44,819 bases of DNA from a virus. A model generated the notes under the pieces. The model ran no database searches and was not told the DNA's origin. It was given only the letters and a program-made list of their open reading frames with translations. Both the position numbers and the translations under genes were made by a program. The stretch lies in the IMG/VR virus record IMGVR_UViG_3300012006_000004, positions 1 to 44,819 of that record; one strand, given 5' to 3'. Shown in pieces: positions 13,618 through 21,521 of this stretch; position 1 is the stretch's first letter; each line of letters begins with the position of its first letter.

Positions 13618-16600
13618 TTCATTTCCTTTACCATTAATGTTCCATCATCTAGTTTAGATAGAACTAACTTACATTTCATTCCTTCTCGCATTTTAGCAAT
13701 TGACATCTTATACATTGTAGGGAATACAATAACTCTTGTCAGTTCCTTATCCCTATTAGCTAAAACAATATGGCTCATCATCTTTCCAGCCTTTGTTTTA
13801 TATGGAGTAAAGTTAACCACAATATATTCATCTTCCGCCAAATCATACTCCTTACGATATAAATAGTCTACAAATAAATCATCGCCCTTTGGGTCCATTT
13901 CGCTAACCTTAATATATCTAGCAATACGGTTATCTCCTACAAGGATAAAATACATCTGTCCCGTTTCAATTTGTGTCTGTTCTGTATGGAATAAACCAAT
14001 TGATCCAGTCTCATCTACAAGCTCTACTCTTGCCCACCCATTTCCACGCTTAATTGCTTTAACCATTCCGAACATAACAAACGACCCTAAATCATCAAAG
14101 TCTTCAATTGGTCTGGCTTGTGCTTTAATGCGTGGAGGTAAGCCCTCTAAATTAAATGTAGGTATACCTAAATATTCGTAGTAGTTGTCTTTTTCTTGTC
14201 CCGATCTAGGATTATCATCAAACGCCGCACCACCGATGGCATTGAGAGCAGCAATAGCCCGACTATTAATCCCGCTACCTTTTTTCGATGATTGTTCAAT
14301 AAAGTCAACATAATTTTTAAATGGTTTCCTTTCAAGTATTTTATTGGCTATGCTATCTGAAATAAACTTAACTTCAGCTAGTCCAAATCTAATTGCATCT
14401 TTTTGCAATGAGAAGTAAATATCAGATTCATTAATATGTGGCAGTAGAACTTTTAGTCCTAGTCGCTTGGCCTCAATTAAATATTCCGTTCTTGCATCCT
14501 TATCATTTTCGTTTTTAAGAATCGAAAACATGAATTCCAAAGGATAATAAGTCTTAAGCCAAGCAGTGTAATAAGATAGCATGGAGTAAGCAACAGCATG
14601 AGAGCGATTAAAGGAATACCCAGCGTGAGCCTCAAAATCATGCCAGAGAGCTTCTGCTTTCTTGGGTGTAATATGTTGTGAAGCCCCTGAAATAAACTTA
14701 TCTTTGAATTGATCGAATTCATGTGCATCCTTTTTCTTTCCAATAATTTTACGAACTTTATCTGCTTCTGACCATGACATTCCGCCAAGGTACACGCATG
14801 CCTGCATAACTTGCTCCTGATATATAATTACTCCATATGTATTTTCTGTAAATGGTTTCATTATAACGTGGCTAAAATCAACTGCTTCTTTGCCATGCTT
14901 ACGATTAATATAAGCAGCACCAACAGTATTCATAGCTCCTGGACGAACTAAAGCATTTGACGCTGCAAGGTCCTCAAACTTATCTACTCCCATCTTCATA
15001 AGAAGATTTGTATAAGGCGTTGCTTCCGCCTGAAAGACTCCCTTAGTATATCCTTCGCTTAGCATCTGATAAACTTTTGGATCGTCTAAAGTAATTGAAG
15101 ATAACTTAATATCTTTTTTATGCCTTTCTTTTACAGAAGAAAGGGTATCTGAAATAACAGAAAGAGTTTTTAATCCTAGAGCATCAAGCTTAATTAAACC
15201 AATATCCGCCACAGAATCCATATCGTATGCAACAACAGGAATTCTACCAGATACGTCATCATCAGCATCCGCCCTTGATTCTACTGGTGCATACTTACGC
15301 AAGTCATCCTTTGCAACTACTACGCCCGCAGCATGAACTCCAACGCTTCTGATCTTGCCACGAAGTTTATCTGCTAACCAAACAACCTCTGGATACTTAG
15401 TTCTAAACTCTTTTGTATTTGGAGATTCCATAAAATCTTCAAACGTATCAATTGATTTAGTTGCACGGTTTGCATCTTGTAGTGGAACCATAAATACACG
15501 TGCCGCATCTTTAATAACACCCTTATCCTTAAAATAAGTAAATGTTGAAATAGATGCAACGTGCTTAAACCTTTTCTTTAAATAATCTTTTACCTCTTTG
15601 CGGCGGCGGTCTTCAAAATCCGTATCAATATCGGGAAAGTCATTACGCTCTGGATTAATAAATCTAAAAAATAGAAGATCATATTTAATTGGATCTACCT
15701 CTGTAATACCTAATGCATAACAAACTAAAGATCCAGCAGCAGATCCACGCCCAGGACCCACCATAATATTATTTTCTTTAGCCCAATTGATCATATCTGC
15801 CACAACAAGGAAATATGAGGCAAAGTTCTTTGAAGCAATTACCTCTAGCTCTTCGTTAAGGCGGTCAATATAAATTGGGTCTAAGGCCTTCTGGAGCCCT
15901 TCTAAGCCCTTTTCAGACAGTTCCCGTAGTCTTTCATCGGCATCAGTCTTAGGGACTGGCAGGAGGTCTAGGCCCTGATAAAAATCATACTCCCCAACCT
16001 TATTTGCAATCTCCATAGTATTGTCAAATATGTCTGTTCGATTAATTAGAGATTTCTTAAAGTCAGCCTCAATTTCTGCACGGCTTTGAATAAATAGATT
16101 ATAGTTCTGAAATGATATTTTGCGGTCAGGATAGAGATAGTTAAATCTATCGTTCATATCTTTAATCTGACGAGACATATCAAAGTCTGCATCTTCACCC
16201 TTTTTAGGAGATGTAGATAAAATAAGCATGGCTTCTTCTAATACTCTATCTTCTTCTTTAGCAAAGTGGGCATCTCCTGTTGCCACCGCCTTAATTTTAA
16301 GTTCATCCGCTAATTCTAATAGAGCAGAGTTGATTGGCTCAGGATTATGAGATTGAACCTCAACATAAAAGTCTGGTCCGAATGTCTTTTTAAACCCTTG
16401 AAGTAAAGTTCTAGCTTCATCTAGACTACCTCTATCAATAGCCTTACTAATTAATCCGTTAAGACATCCACTCAAAACAATGATACCTTCGCTATATAAA
16501 TCTAGTACTTCTTTATCAATACGTGGCTTATGATAAAATCCTTCATTCCAAGCAAGCTCCTGAAGGATATTAATATTCTCTAAACCCTTTTTATTTTTTG

Positions 16601-16883
16601 CAAGCAGGATTATATGGTTATAGGCTTGAATTGATTTATCTGTTTTAGAGGAGCGATCAAATCTATCTGTTGGAGATATGTACGCTTCTACTCCTAATAT
16701 TGGTTTAATGCCAACTTCTTTGGCCGCAATTTGCATTTCACGATGTGAGGACAGAGTTCCATGGTCAGTAATTGCAATTGCTGTTTGTCCAGCATCTAAT
16801 GCAGCCTGACATAATTCTTTCGGAGAGTTTAGCCCATCCATCAATGAATAGTATGAATGAACGTGTAAGTGTGTAAAGCTCAT
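13614..16883 (-). CDS. dnaE: DNA polymerase III alpha subunit (DnaE-type, C-family)
   Basis: A 1089-residue replicative polymerase. I start it at MSFTHLHVHSYYSL (16883), where its ATG forms a TAATG junction, rather than at 16901. PHP domain 1-270: HLHVHSYYSLMDG, ITDHGTL and ATGDAHF, with metal ligands kept. Polymerase core: GPGRGSAAGSLVCYALGIT (376-394), PDIDTDF with D418, D420 and D422, and GLIKLDALGLKTLS carrying the third catalytic Asp. VIIYQEQVMQACVYLGGMSW follows. A C-terminal OB region (KAIKRGNGWARVELVDETGS) ends the protein. Length is close to bacterial DnaE. With an intact PHP it may proofread by itself. No sliding clamp gene is seen, so the host clamp is likely used. Confidence 0.95.
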   Translation of the reverse strand: MSFTHLHVHSYYSLMDGLNSPKELCQAALDAGQTAIAITDHGTLSSHREMQIAAKEVGIKPILGVEAYISPTDRFDRSSKTDKSIQAYNHIILLAKNKKGLENINILQELAWNEGFYHKPRIDKEVLDLYSEGIIVLSGCLNGLISKAIDRGSLDEARTLLQGFKKTFGPDFYVEVQSHNPEPINSALLELADELKIKAVATGDAHFAKEEDRVLEEAMLILSTSPKKGEDADFDMSRQIKDMNDRFNYLYPDRKISFQNYNLFIQSRAEIEADFKKSLINRTDIFDNTMEIANKVGEYDFYQGLDLLPVPKTDADERLRELSEKGLEGLQKALDPIYIDRLNEELEVIASKNFASYFLVVADMINWAKENNIMVGPGRGSAAGSLVCYALGITEVDPIKYDLLFFRFINPERNDFPDIDTDFEDRRRKEVKDYLKKRFKHVASISTFTYFKDKGVIKDAARVFMVPLQDANRATKSIDTFEDFMESPNTKEFRTKYPEVVWLADKLRGKIRSVGVHAAGVVVAKDDLRKYAPVESRADADDDVSGRIPVVAYDMDSVADIGLIKLDALGLKTLSVISDTLSSVKERHKKDIKLSSITLDDPKVYQMLSEGYTKGVFQAEATPYTNLLMKMGVDKFEDLAASNALVRPGAMNTVGAAYINRKHGKEAVDFSHVIMKPFTENTYGVIIYQEQVMQACVYLGGMSWSEADKVRKIIGKKKDAHEFDQFKDKFISGASQHITPKKAEALWHDFEAHAGYSFNRSHAVAYSMLSYYTAWLKTYYPLEFMFSILKNENDKDARTEYLIEAKRLGLKVLLPHINESDIYFSLQKDAIRFGLAEVKFISDSIANKILERKPFKNYVDFIEQSSKKGSGINSRAIAALNAIGGAAFDDNPRSGQEKDNYYEYLGIPTFNLEGLPPRIKAQARPIEDFDDLGSFVMFGMVKAIKRGNGWARVELVDETGSIGLFHTEQTQIETGQMYFILVGDNRIARYIKVSEMDPKGDDLFVDYLYRKEYDLAEDEYIVVNFTPYKTKAGKMMSHIVLANRDKELTRVIVFPTMYKMSIAKMREGMKCKLVLSKLDDGTLMVKEMK

Positions 16884-17107
16884 TAGTATCCGCCCATGCA
16901 TTCATTTCTAGTATGATAAAGTCTAATCTTTGTCATAATCTTTTTTGTTGGTGCATATAAATCTTCTTTGCAGCAACCACATTTCATATGCCATTCTCTA
17001 GCAAAGAAGTCGTATACTGATCCTACATAATTCTTATATTTGTTAGTAACAAATGTTTCGAATGGGTCTGGTATTTCTAAATTAATCATTCCGCCGTTTT
17101 CTTTCAT
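16883..17107 (-). CDS. Small Cys-rich protein after tRNA-Leu
   Basis: A 74-residue protein. CGCC (about 44-47) and a late C70 (NECMGGY) suggest a zinc site. The rest (NLEIPDPFETFVTNKYKNYV) is aromatic and amphipathic. Function unknown. Its ATG lies 1 nt after the 3' end of tRNA-Leu, so it has no room for a ribosome binding site; a start at M7 has GGCGG but too close. Coupled to the polymerase by TAATG. Confidence 0.65.
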   Translation of the reverse strand: MKENGGMINLEIPDPFETFVTNKYKNYVGSVYDFFAREWHMKCGCCKEDLYAPTKKIMTKIRLYHTRNECMGGY

Positions 17108-17108
17108 G

Positions 17109-17181
17109 TACCCAATGTGAGATTCGAACTCACGCTGTGCAAATTTTAAGTCTGCTGCCTCTACCGCTGGGCTAATCGGGC
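17109..17181 (-). tRNA. tRNA with UAA anticodon (Leu), short variable arm
   Basis: A 73-nt cloverleaf. Acceptor GCCCGAT pairs with ATTGGGT (two G-U pairs). D arm GCC...GGC, anticodon stem GCAGA/TTTGC, loop CTTAAAA (anticodon UAA, reads UUA), T arm GTGAG-TTCGAAT-CTCAC, discriminator A. The variable region is only 5 nt. Bacterial tRNA-Leu normally has a long variable arm, so this is a class I-shaped Leu tRNA. Discriminator A73 suits Leu charging. UUA is a very rare codon in many actinobacteria. Confidence 0.85.
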
Positions 17182-17184
17182 ATA

Positions 17185-17208
17185 GGGGAGCAGATTTCTC
17201 TGCTCCCC
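17185..17208. terminator. Perfect 10-bp hairpin before tRNA-Leu
   Basis: GGGGAGCAGA and TCTGCTCCCC enclose TTTC, just after the gp32-like gene and 3 nt from the tRNA-Leu 5' end. No T run follows on either strand, so it is a U-less terminator or an RNA processing stem that separates the abundant ssDNA-binding protein mRNA from the tRNA-polymerase transcript. Confidence 0.6.
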
Positions 17209-17217
17209 GCCAAACTA

Positions 17218-17886
17218 TTACCAGTCTACGCTGCTACTGGTAGATGCTGCTTCTTCTGCGCCGTGTTCTCCTGCAAAGAATGCCTCTTGTTCGGTGTAAG
17301 GCATATCTCGTACAGCAGTTTCTTCTAGCTTATATAGTTCCAATGAAGAGGTATCGAATGGAGTTTCGTCCTTTGCTAATGGAATAATTGTATAACTTGT
17401 ATCTGTTTTTGTTCCGCTACGCTTAATGCGCCACATTAGATTAGTAATGCTGCCCATTTCTCCTGCGTATTCAATTAATGTAGGGGTTACTGTCTTTCCA
17501 CTTGAACCCTGAGAAAGGATTGCTACATACGGATCTTCTTTTCCGTCGTCAACTAATACGTTGATGTAGAGTCGTGAACGACCTTTCCAACCCTTTTTAT
17601 AGTCTTTGCGATGTTGCTCACAACCATAGCACTTTCCTTGGTCTTCCATTGAGCATAATGCCTTGCGGCGATAGTCTGCTGGGTTTGTGTGTTCTACTGC
17701 AATAAACCCTAGTCCATTTTTTTCATTATAGGTAGGTGAATCTGGATCTAGTTCTTGCAGGAAGCGAACTTTAACACTTTCCCCATCTTCCAGTTTAGCC
17801 CAGCGAGCTTTTGTTCCGTCTCCTTCAGAATATGAAGGCTTGTCCATTACTTGATTTAGTCCCTTGAGACCTTTAACGATACCCAT
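17218..17886 (-). CDS. gp32-like single-stranded DNA-binding protein
   Basis: A 222-residue protein resembling the T4 gp32/actinophage ssDNA-binding family. The N-terminus (GLKGLNQVMDKPSYSEGDG) is the cooperativity-type arm. A zinc site is formed by C78, C86, C89 and H92 in ALCSMEDQGKCYGCEQHRKD. RLYINVLVDDGKEDPYVAIL belongs to the OB fold. The C-terminal tail is acidic and Ser-rich, ending SSSVDW, as in proteins that bind replication partners. Strong GAGGAG ribosome binding site and its own promoter: high expression expected. It complements the SSB at 11175-11570. Confidence 0.85.
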   Translation of the reverse strand: MGIVKGLKGLNQVMDKPSYSEGDGTKARWAKLEDGESVKVRFLQELDPDSPTYNEKNGLGFIAVEHTNPADYRRKALCSMEDQGKCYGCEQHRKDYKKGWKGRSRLYINVLVDDGKEDPYVAILSQGSSGKTVTPTLIEYAGEMGSITNLMWRIKRSGTKTDTSYTIIPLAKDETPFDTSSLELYKLEETAVRDMPYTEQEAFFAGEHGAEEAASTSSSVDW

Positions 17887-17935
17887 TTGTATCTCCTCTT
17901 CTTATAGTTGATGGTATAGATCCATCTGTTTTACT

Positions 17936-17944
17936 ATTATATCA
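17936..17944 (-). promoter_or_regulatory. Extended -10 promoter for gp32-like gene
   Basis: The minus strand reads TGATATAAT. The TGA is also the stop codon of the primase gene. GATGG and CCATC pair across 7 nt in the leader. No -35 seen. Confidence 0.55.
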
Positions 17945-18940
17945 TTTATTCCAAGATCTGTATTCTATGTTAGATACAGCGTTTTTAATGCAGGTTTTAA
18001 TCTCTTCATCAGTCATATCGCCTACATCTTTTGCATCATGTGGGTATATCTTACCATATTCATACGAAGCCCACAAGAGGTCTTTATTCTTTAATTTATT
18101 AGAGATACTAAGCCCTAGTTCTCTGCCTGCCAAATCCGCATCTGTCATTATAGTTATCTTATTAAATGATCTGTTTAAAATGTGATGCTGTTCTGTTGAT
18201 AAAAACCCTCCTAGGGTAGCAACAACATTTGGGAATCCAGCCTGATGCACACGGATTGCATCAAAGCTAGACTCCACAATTATTACATGTTCTCCAATTT
18301 TCTTAGCACGGTGAACATTAAAAAGTGTTTTGCTCTTTGGTAAATTAGTACTATTCTTAAAAGATTTACCTTCTATCGACCTACCAACTATTCCAATTGG
18401 CATTCCGTCTGGGCTATGAACTGGAACAGTAACCATTCCCATATTTTGAGAATATCCTAGACCAAAATCTATAATTGACTGTTGATTAATTCCTCTAGAC
18501 TGAAAATATTCTTTGCCTGCTGTAGTTGAAATTAAGTCTGTATAAAGCTTAGATAATGTATCTTTAGGAAACTCTACAAATGCTGGCTTGTCTTGCATTG
18601 CATCTGCAAGTAATTCATCAAAGTTTTCTAAAGATTCCGTCTCTTTAGTTGAAATAAATCTTAGTGCCTCAAAATCATTCTTCTGCATGACACGTTTAAT
18701 CAATTCAATTAATGTACCTGCTTCTCCGCATGAAGGATTAAAGCAAATGAATGCACCCTTTTCTCGGCTTACGCTAAAGCTTGAAGTGTGTCTATTAGAA
18801 TGAAATGGACAATAGCATAGAAAGTCATGGTTAGTCTCACCAACAATATCTAATCCTATTGATTTTAGGATTGATTTGATATGCGCTGGGGCATACTGCG
18901 TGGTATCAATCTGCTTTGAGTTATACCCTCTGATTGCCAT
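17942..18940 (-). CDS. dnaG: DnaG-like DNA primase
   Basis: A 332-residue primase, started at MAIRGYNSKQI (18940) with GGAAAG upstream. The CHC2-type zinc finger uses C44, H47, C66 and C71 (CYCPFHSNRHTSSF, FICFNPSCGEAGTL). Toprim: VIIVESSFDAIRVHQAG supplies the Glu, and ITIMTDADLAGREL the DxD pair. It would lay RNA primers for the DnaE-type polymerase. It lacks the C-terminal helicase-binding domain of bacterial DnaG, a common phage truncation. The helicase gene lies just upstream, forming a split primase-helicase pair. Confidence 0.92.
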   Translation of the reverse strand: MAIRGYNSKQIDTTQYAPAHIKSILKSIGLDIVGETNHDFLCYCPFHSNRHTSSFSVSREKGAFICFNPSCGEAGTLIELIKRVMQKNDFEALRFISTKETESLENFDELLADAMQDKPAFVEFPKDTLSKLYTDLISTTAGKEYFQSRGINQQSIIDFGLGYSQNMGMVTVPVHSPDGMPIGIVGRSIEGKSFKNSTNLPKSKTLFNVHRAKKIGEHVIIVESSFDAIRVHQAGFPNVVATLGGFLSTEQHHILNRSFNKITIMTDADLAGRELGLSISNKLKNKDLLWASYEYGKIYPHDAKDVGDMTDEEIKTCIKNAVSNIEYRSWNK

Positions 18941-19167
18941 GCTTTCTTCTTTCCTACATATACTCCATGTAAAGTCATTAAGAACTTCCATGTCTCGCCA
19001 GTAAATTGTACCGAAAATGCTGGATCTATGTCAAGCACTCTCACATAGCCTTTTGATCGCATGTCGTGAGTTAATAAGATCTCGTATTGTGGACGAAGGC
19101 TTATTAGTTGTGCATTGTCATAAAATTCAACATCTATTTGAAATCTTTTAATTCTTTTGTGCGTCAT
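18865..19167 (-). CDS. Hypothetical protein between helicase and primase
   Basis: About 100 residues if started at MTHKRIKRFQID (19167); the start is uncertain because no option has a good ribosome binding site, and GTG at 19206 is possible. It is basic, with beta-rich parts (QYEILLTHDMRSKGYVRVLD, FSVQFTGETWKFLMTLHGVY). No family recognised. It is the only ORF covering 18941-19147, yet its last 76 nt overlap the primase in another frame. This is an unusually long overlap for this genome, so one of the two starts may be wrong. Confidence 0.55.
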   Translation of the reverse strand: MTHKRIKRFQIDVEFYDNAQLISLRPQYEILLTHDMRSKGYVRVLDIDPAFSVQFTGETWKFLMTLHGVYVGKKKAWQSEGITQSRLIPRSMPQRISNQS

Positions 19168-20392
19168 TCTGGAATGGGTTCTCATAAATTTCTTTAACGA
19201 TACCACGGTTGATATCCCAGTCTAAATACATACCAAATTCTTGGCCATGGCGATTCTTGCGTGAAACAACTTCAATCATATTTGTTCCAGTATATTTGTG
19301 AATAGCAATAGCCATATCAGCATCATATTCAATTGCCTTAGACCATGCTACTTGTGAAAGCATAGGTGGATTATCTTGATCTGATACATCATCCATTGTA
19401 GCCGCCGTAATATCAATAACTGGAATATTGTTAGTCATAGCAAGCATTTTAAACTCACGAGAAATATTCATGTTACGTTCTGTAGCACCCATACTCTTTT
19501 TGTTATCTGAAAAAAGCTGATGATAATCTAAGATAACCAAATCTGGTTTATGCTGGTCAATCTTTCCTTGAATTGTTGCTGGAGTAACTTCTGCCATACC
19601 CTCATTTGAAACAAGAACAAAACTATTCTTACCCTCAAACTTCTTCTTTGACCAAGTTTTAAAATCATCAATGCTAATATCGCCAGTTGAAAGTTCGCTG
19701 GCTTTAAATAAACCAGAACCCATCATTGTATAAATACGATCACGCATATTCTCTGGAGACATTTCAAGGGAAACAATCATAGGCTTGAAGCCTTGCTCCC
19801 ATGCCTTACATGCAAGATAGGATGTGAACCATGTCTTACCACGTCCTGGCCAGCCAATAGCCACGATAAGATGTCCTGGAGCCATTCCTGTAGGATAAGC
19901 TAAGTCAATTGCATCAAAGCCAGTTTTAATTCCTGGAGATCCACCCATTTCAGCAGAACGAACTTTAACTGCCTCAAAATGTCGTGCAGCATTATCAATA
20001 TCGGTTACATCTAAGTCTCGCACATTACTTGTAAACTTACTAAGTGTTGCTAATTGACTTTGCATTTCAGATAAAACTCTAGATGCTGCATCTTCTTTAA
20101 GCATAGAGCCGCTCTTAAGAATAATAGATTTAAGTCTATTGGATAGGTATTCATTTTTTAGTTTATCTAAGTAGTATGCAGTCTCTGCTTTTACTTCTAC
20201 TGGCTCAAAGTCTTTAAACTTTTCAATTAAAATGCCAGCTTCTGGAACAGCTTTAAACTTATGGTAATAAGACTTTAGCCCTTCCCAAATGTCTCTATGG
20301 GATGTAAATAGCTCATCAACGTTGCCTGCTAGCAGTGTGCTAATATCTTTATTCTTACAAACTGCAGAGATTAAGGTTGCTTCTGTATTCAT
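19148..20392 (-). CDS. dnaB: DnaB-like replicative helicase
   Basis: A 414-residue hexameric helicase. The N-terminal helical domain (1-110) is short, then a linker, then a RecA-like motor from about 145. Walker A is GWPGRGKT (180-187), Walker B LVILDYHQLFSD (D289), then NISREFKMLAMTNNIPVIDI and SKAIEYDADMAIAIHKY. It unwinds DNA ahead of the DnaE-type polymerase. It overlaps the upstream gene by 4 nt (ATGA) behind GGCGGA, coupling it to a possible loader. Confidence 0.93.
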   Translation of the reverse strand: MNTEATLISAVCKNKDISTLLAGNVDELFTSHRDIWEGLKSYYHKFKAVPEAGILIEKFKDFEPVEVKAETAYYLDKLKNEYLSNRLKSIILKSGSMLKEDAASRVLSEMQSQLATLSKFTSNVRDLDVTDIDNAARHFEAVKVRSAEMGGSPGIKTGFDAIDLAYPTGMAPGHLIVAIGWPGRGKTWFTSYLACKAWEQGFKPMIVSLEMSPENMRDRIYTMMGSGLFKASELSTGDISIDDFKTWSKKKFEGKNSFVLVSNEGMAEVTPATIQGKIDQHKPDLVILDYHQLFSDNKKSMGATERNMNISREFKMLAMTNNIPVIDITAATMDDVSDQDNPPMLSQVAWSKAIEYDADMAIAIHKYTGTNMIEVVSRKNRHGQEFGMYLDWDINRGIVKEIYENPFQNDAQKN

Positions 20393-20712
20393 GCCATTCC
20401 GCCTTCTTCAACCATCTTTTTCGTTTCTTGCAATAACAAACGACGTCTTTCTTTATCTTTATCTACTTCAGTATGTGAATTATCAATCCTATCAAAATTA
20501 TAAAAGAAGAATTGTAATGGGTGACCGCTCTTAGGAAGATTAAAATAGTATACCAAAAGTTCTTTAGCACGGCTAAACCCAACACTGTCTATTACATCCT
20601 GCATTCCCCACTTCTCACGGAATTTATTAAGACGTGGCTTTTTCCCATACTTCTCACTATATAGATTTTCGTATAGGCCAATTAGTATGTATGGCTCTTT
20701 CTCACTTGCCAC
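20389..20712 (-). CDS. Hypothetical protein, possible helicase-loading partner
   Basis: A 107-residue protein with GTG start. Basic and helical: YILIGLYENLYSEKYGKKP, FREKWGMQDVIDSVGFSRAK, then a Lys/Arg/Glu-rich coil at the end. The YGxxPxxNxFREKWGMQDVID part looks like a DNA-binding or loader adaptor that I have met beside phage DnaB genes, but I cannot name a family. Position directly upstream of dnaB, with overlapping codons, is the main reason to think of helicase loading. Confidence 0.65.
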   Translation of the reverse strand: MASEKEPYILIGLYENLYSEKYGKKPRLNKFREKWGMQDVIDSVGFSRAKELLVYYFNLPKSGHPLQFFFYNFDRIDNSHTEVDKDKERRRLLLQETKKMVEEGGMA

Positions 20713-20908
20713 GCTTTAGCTCTTCTTCCACTTCACGAGTCTTTTCAATAAGTTTATCTTCAACAAACTTATAGACACGCTCCATAGCGGTATCTGTATT
20801 CTCTCCTTGACGTACAAAATCCTCTATGCCAATTCCGATCTTGATACTTTCATAATTGCCTAAATTACGTGTAAACGATAGGTCTACCTTAACTTTAGTT
20901 TCCATCAT
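20702..20908 (-). CDS. Small hypothetical protein
   Basis: About 68 residues if started at the ATG in the ATGA overlap with the gene upstream (20908). The protein is a beta hairpin-like N-terminus (KVKVDLSFTRNLGNYESIKI) followed by a charged helix (ERVYKFVEDKLIEKTREVEE). Similar short proteins are frequent in actinophage replication modules, but no function is known to me. Confidence 0.65.
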   Translation of the reverse strand: MMETKVKVDLSFTRNLGNYESIKIGIGIEDFVRQGENTDTAMERVYKFVEDKLIEKTREVEEELKRGK

Positions 20909-21390
20909 TCCGCCTTCCATACTGGTACGAACTTTCCTTCTTCTGTCTTAGTATACAATATTAAGTTGTGTTTGAGAAGAGCCTGCAATTCTGTTTTTGA
21001 AGGCAGGCTTCCTGAGTGTCCAGAGTCTAATATAAACTCATGCAATTCAAGTATGTCTGATTCTTTAAACATATACTTAGACCATGTTTTACTATCTGGA
21101 TCACCAATAGGATAAACTTTCTGGGGAGTTCTAATTTTGCCCTCCAGAATATAATCCTCAATAGTCACTTTATGTTTATTTAATAGTTCACAAACTTGGG
21201 TGAGGCTAAATGCATTTTCCATATATTTATTTACTTGAGAATAAGAGTACAAGACTCTTTTCCTATCTGGATAGCACCAAGCCACAAGTTCATCCTTTGC
21301 ACGGGATGCCCTAAGAACTTTATGTATTTTATCGTTTAAGAAGAAATACCGAAAGACTTTTTGTGGGCTTCTTCTCTTTGATCTAGCCAT
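20905..21390 (-). CDS. Probable HTH DNA-binding protein (MerR-like)
   Basis: A 161-residue basic protein. It opens MARSKRRSPQKVFRYFFLND, and residues 60-85 (FSLTQVCELLNKHKVTIEDY) read like a MerR/excisionase winged helix: AFSLTQVCELLNKHK. A later IGDPDSKTWSKYMFKESDIL fits the wing. It may regulate the replication genes or bind an origin. It overlaps the zinc-ribbon gene by 55 nt and has a weak ribosome binding site, so it probably depends on coupling. Confidence 0.65.
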   Translation of the reverse strand: MARSKRRSPQKVFRYFFLNDKIHKVLRASRAKDELVAWCYPDRKRVLYSYSQVNKYMENAFSLTQVCELLNKHKVTIEDYILEGKIRTPQKVYPIGDPDSKTWSKYMFKESDILELHEFILDSGHSGSLPSKTELQALLKHNLILYTKTEEGKFVPVWKAE

Positions 21391-21521
21391 TTTGCAAATA
21401 CATTCGTTTCTCTATTGACCATCCATCGTTTTCCGCACATTACGCAAAACAATTCTATATGTAATTTCTGTGAAAACACTCTATCAATGAATACTCTACC
21501 TCGGCATTTTTGGCACCACAT
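21336..21521 (-). CDS. Small zinc-ribbon protein
   Basis: A 61-residue protein with two perfect knuckles: CQKC (3-6) and CVMC (26-29), separated by about 20 residues, as in rubredoxin-like zinc ribbons. A basic helical tail follows. It starts at the stop of the phosphoesterase (1-nt overlap) and overlaps the next gene by 55 nt. A role in nucleic acid or protein contacts is likely; the exact function is unknown. Confidence 0.7.
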   Translation of the reverse strand: MWCQKCRGRVFIDRVFSQKLHIELFCVMCGKRWMVNRETNVFAKWLDQREEAHKKSFGISS

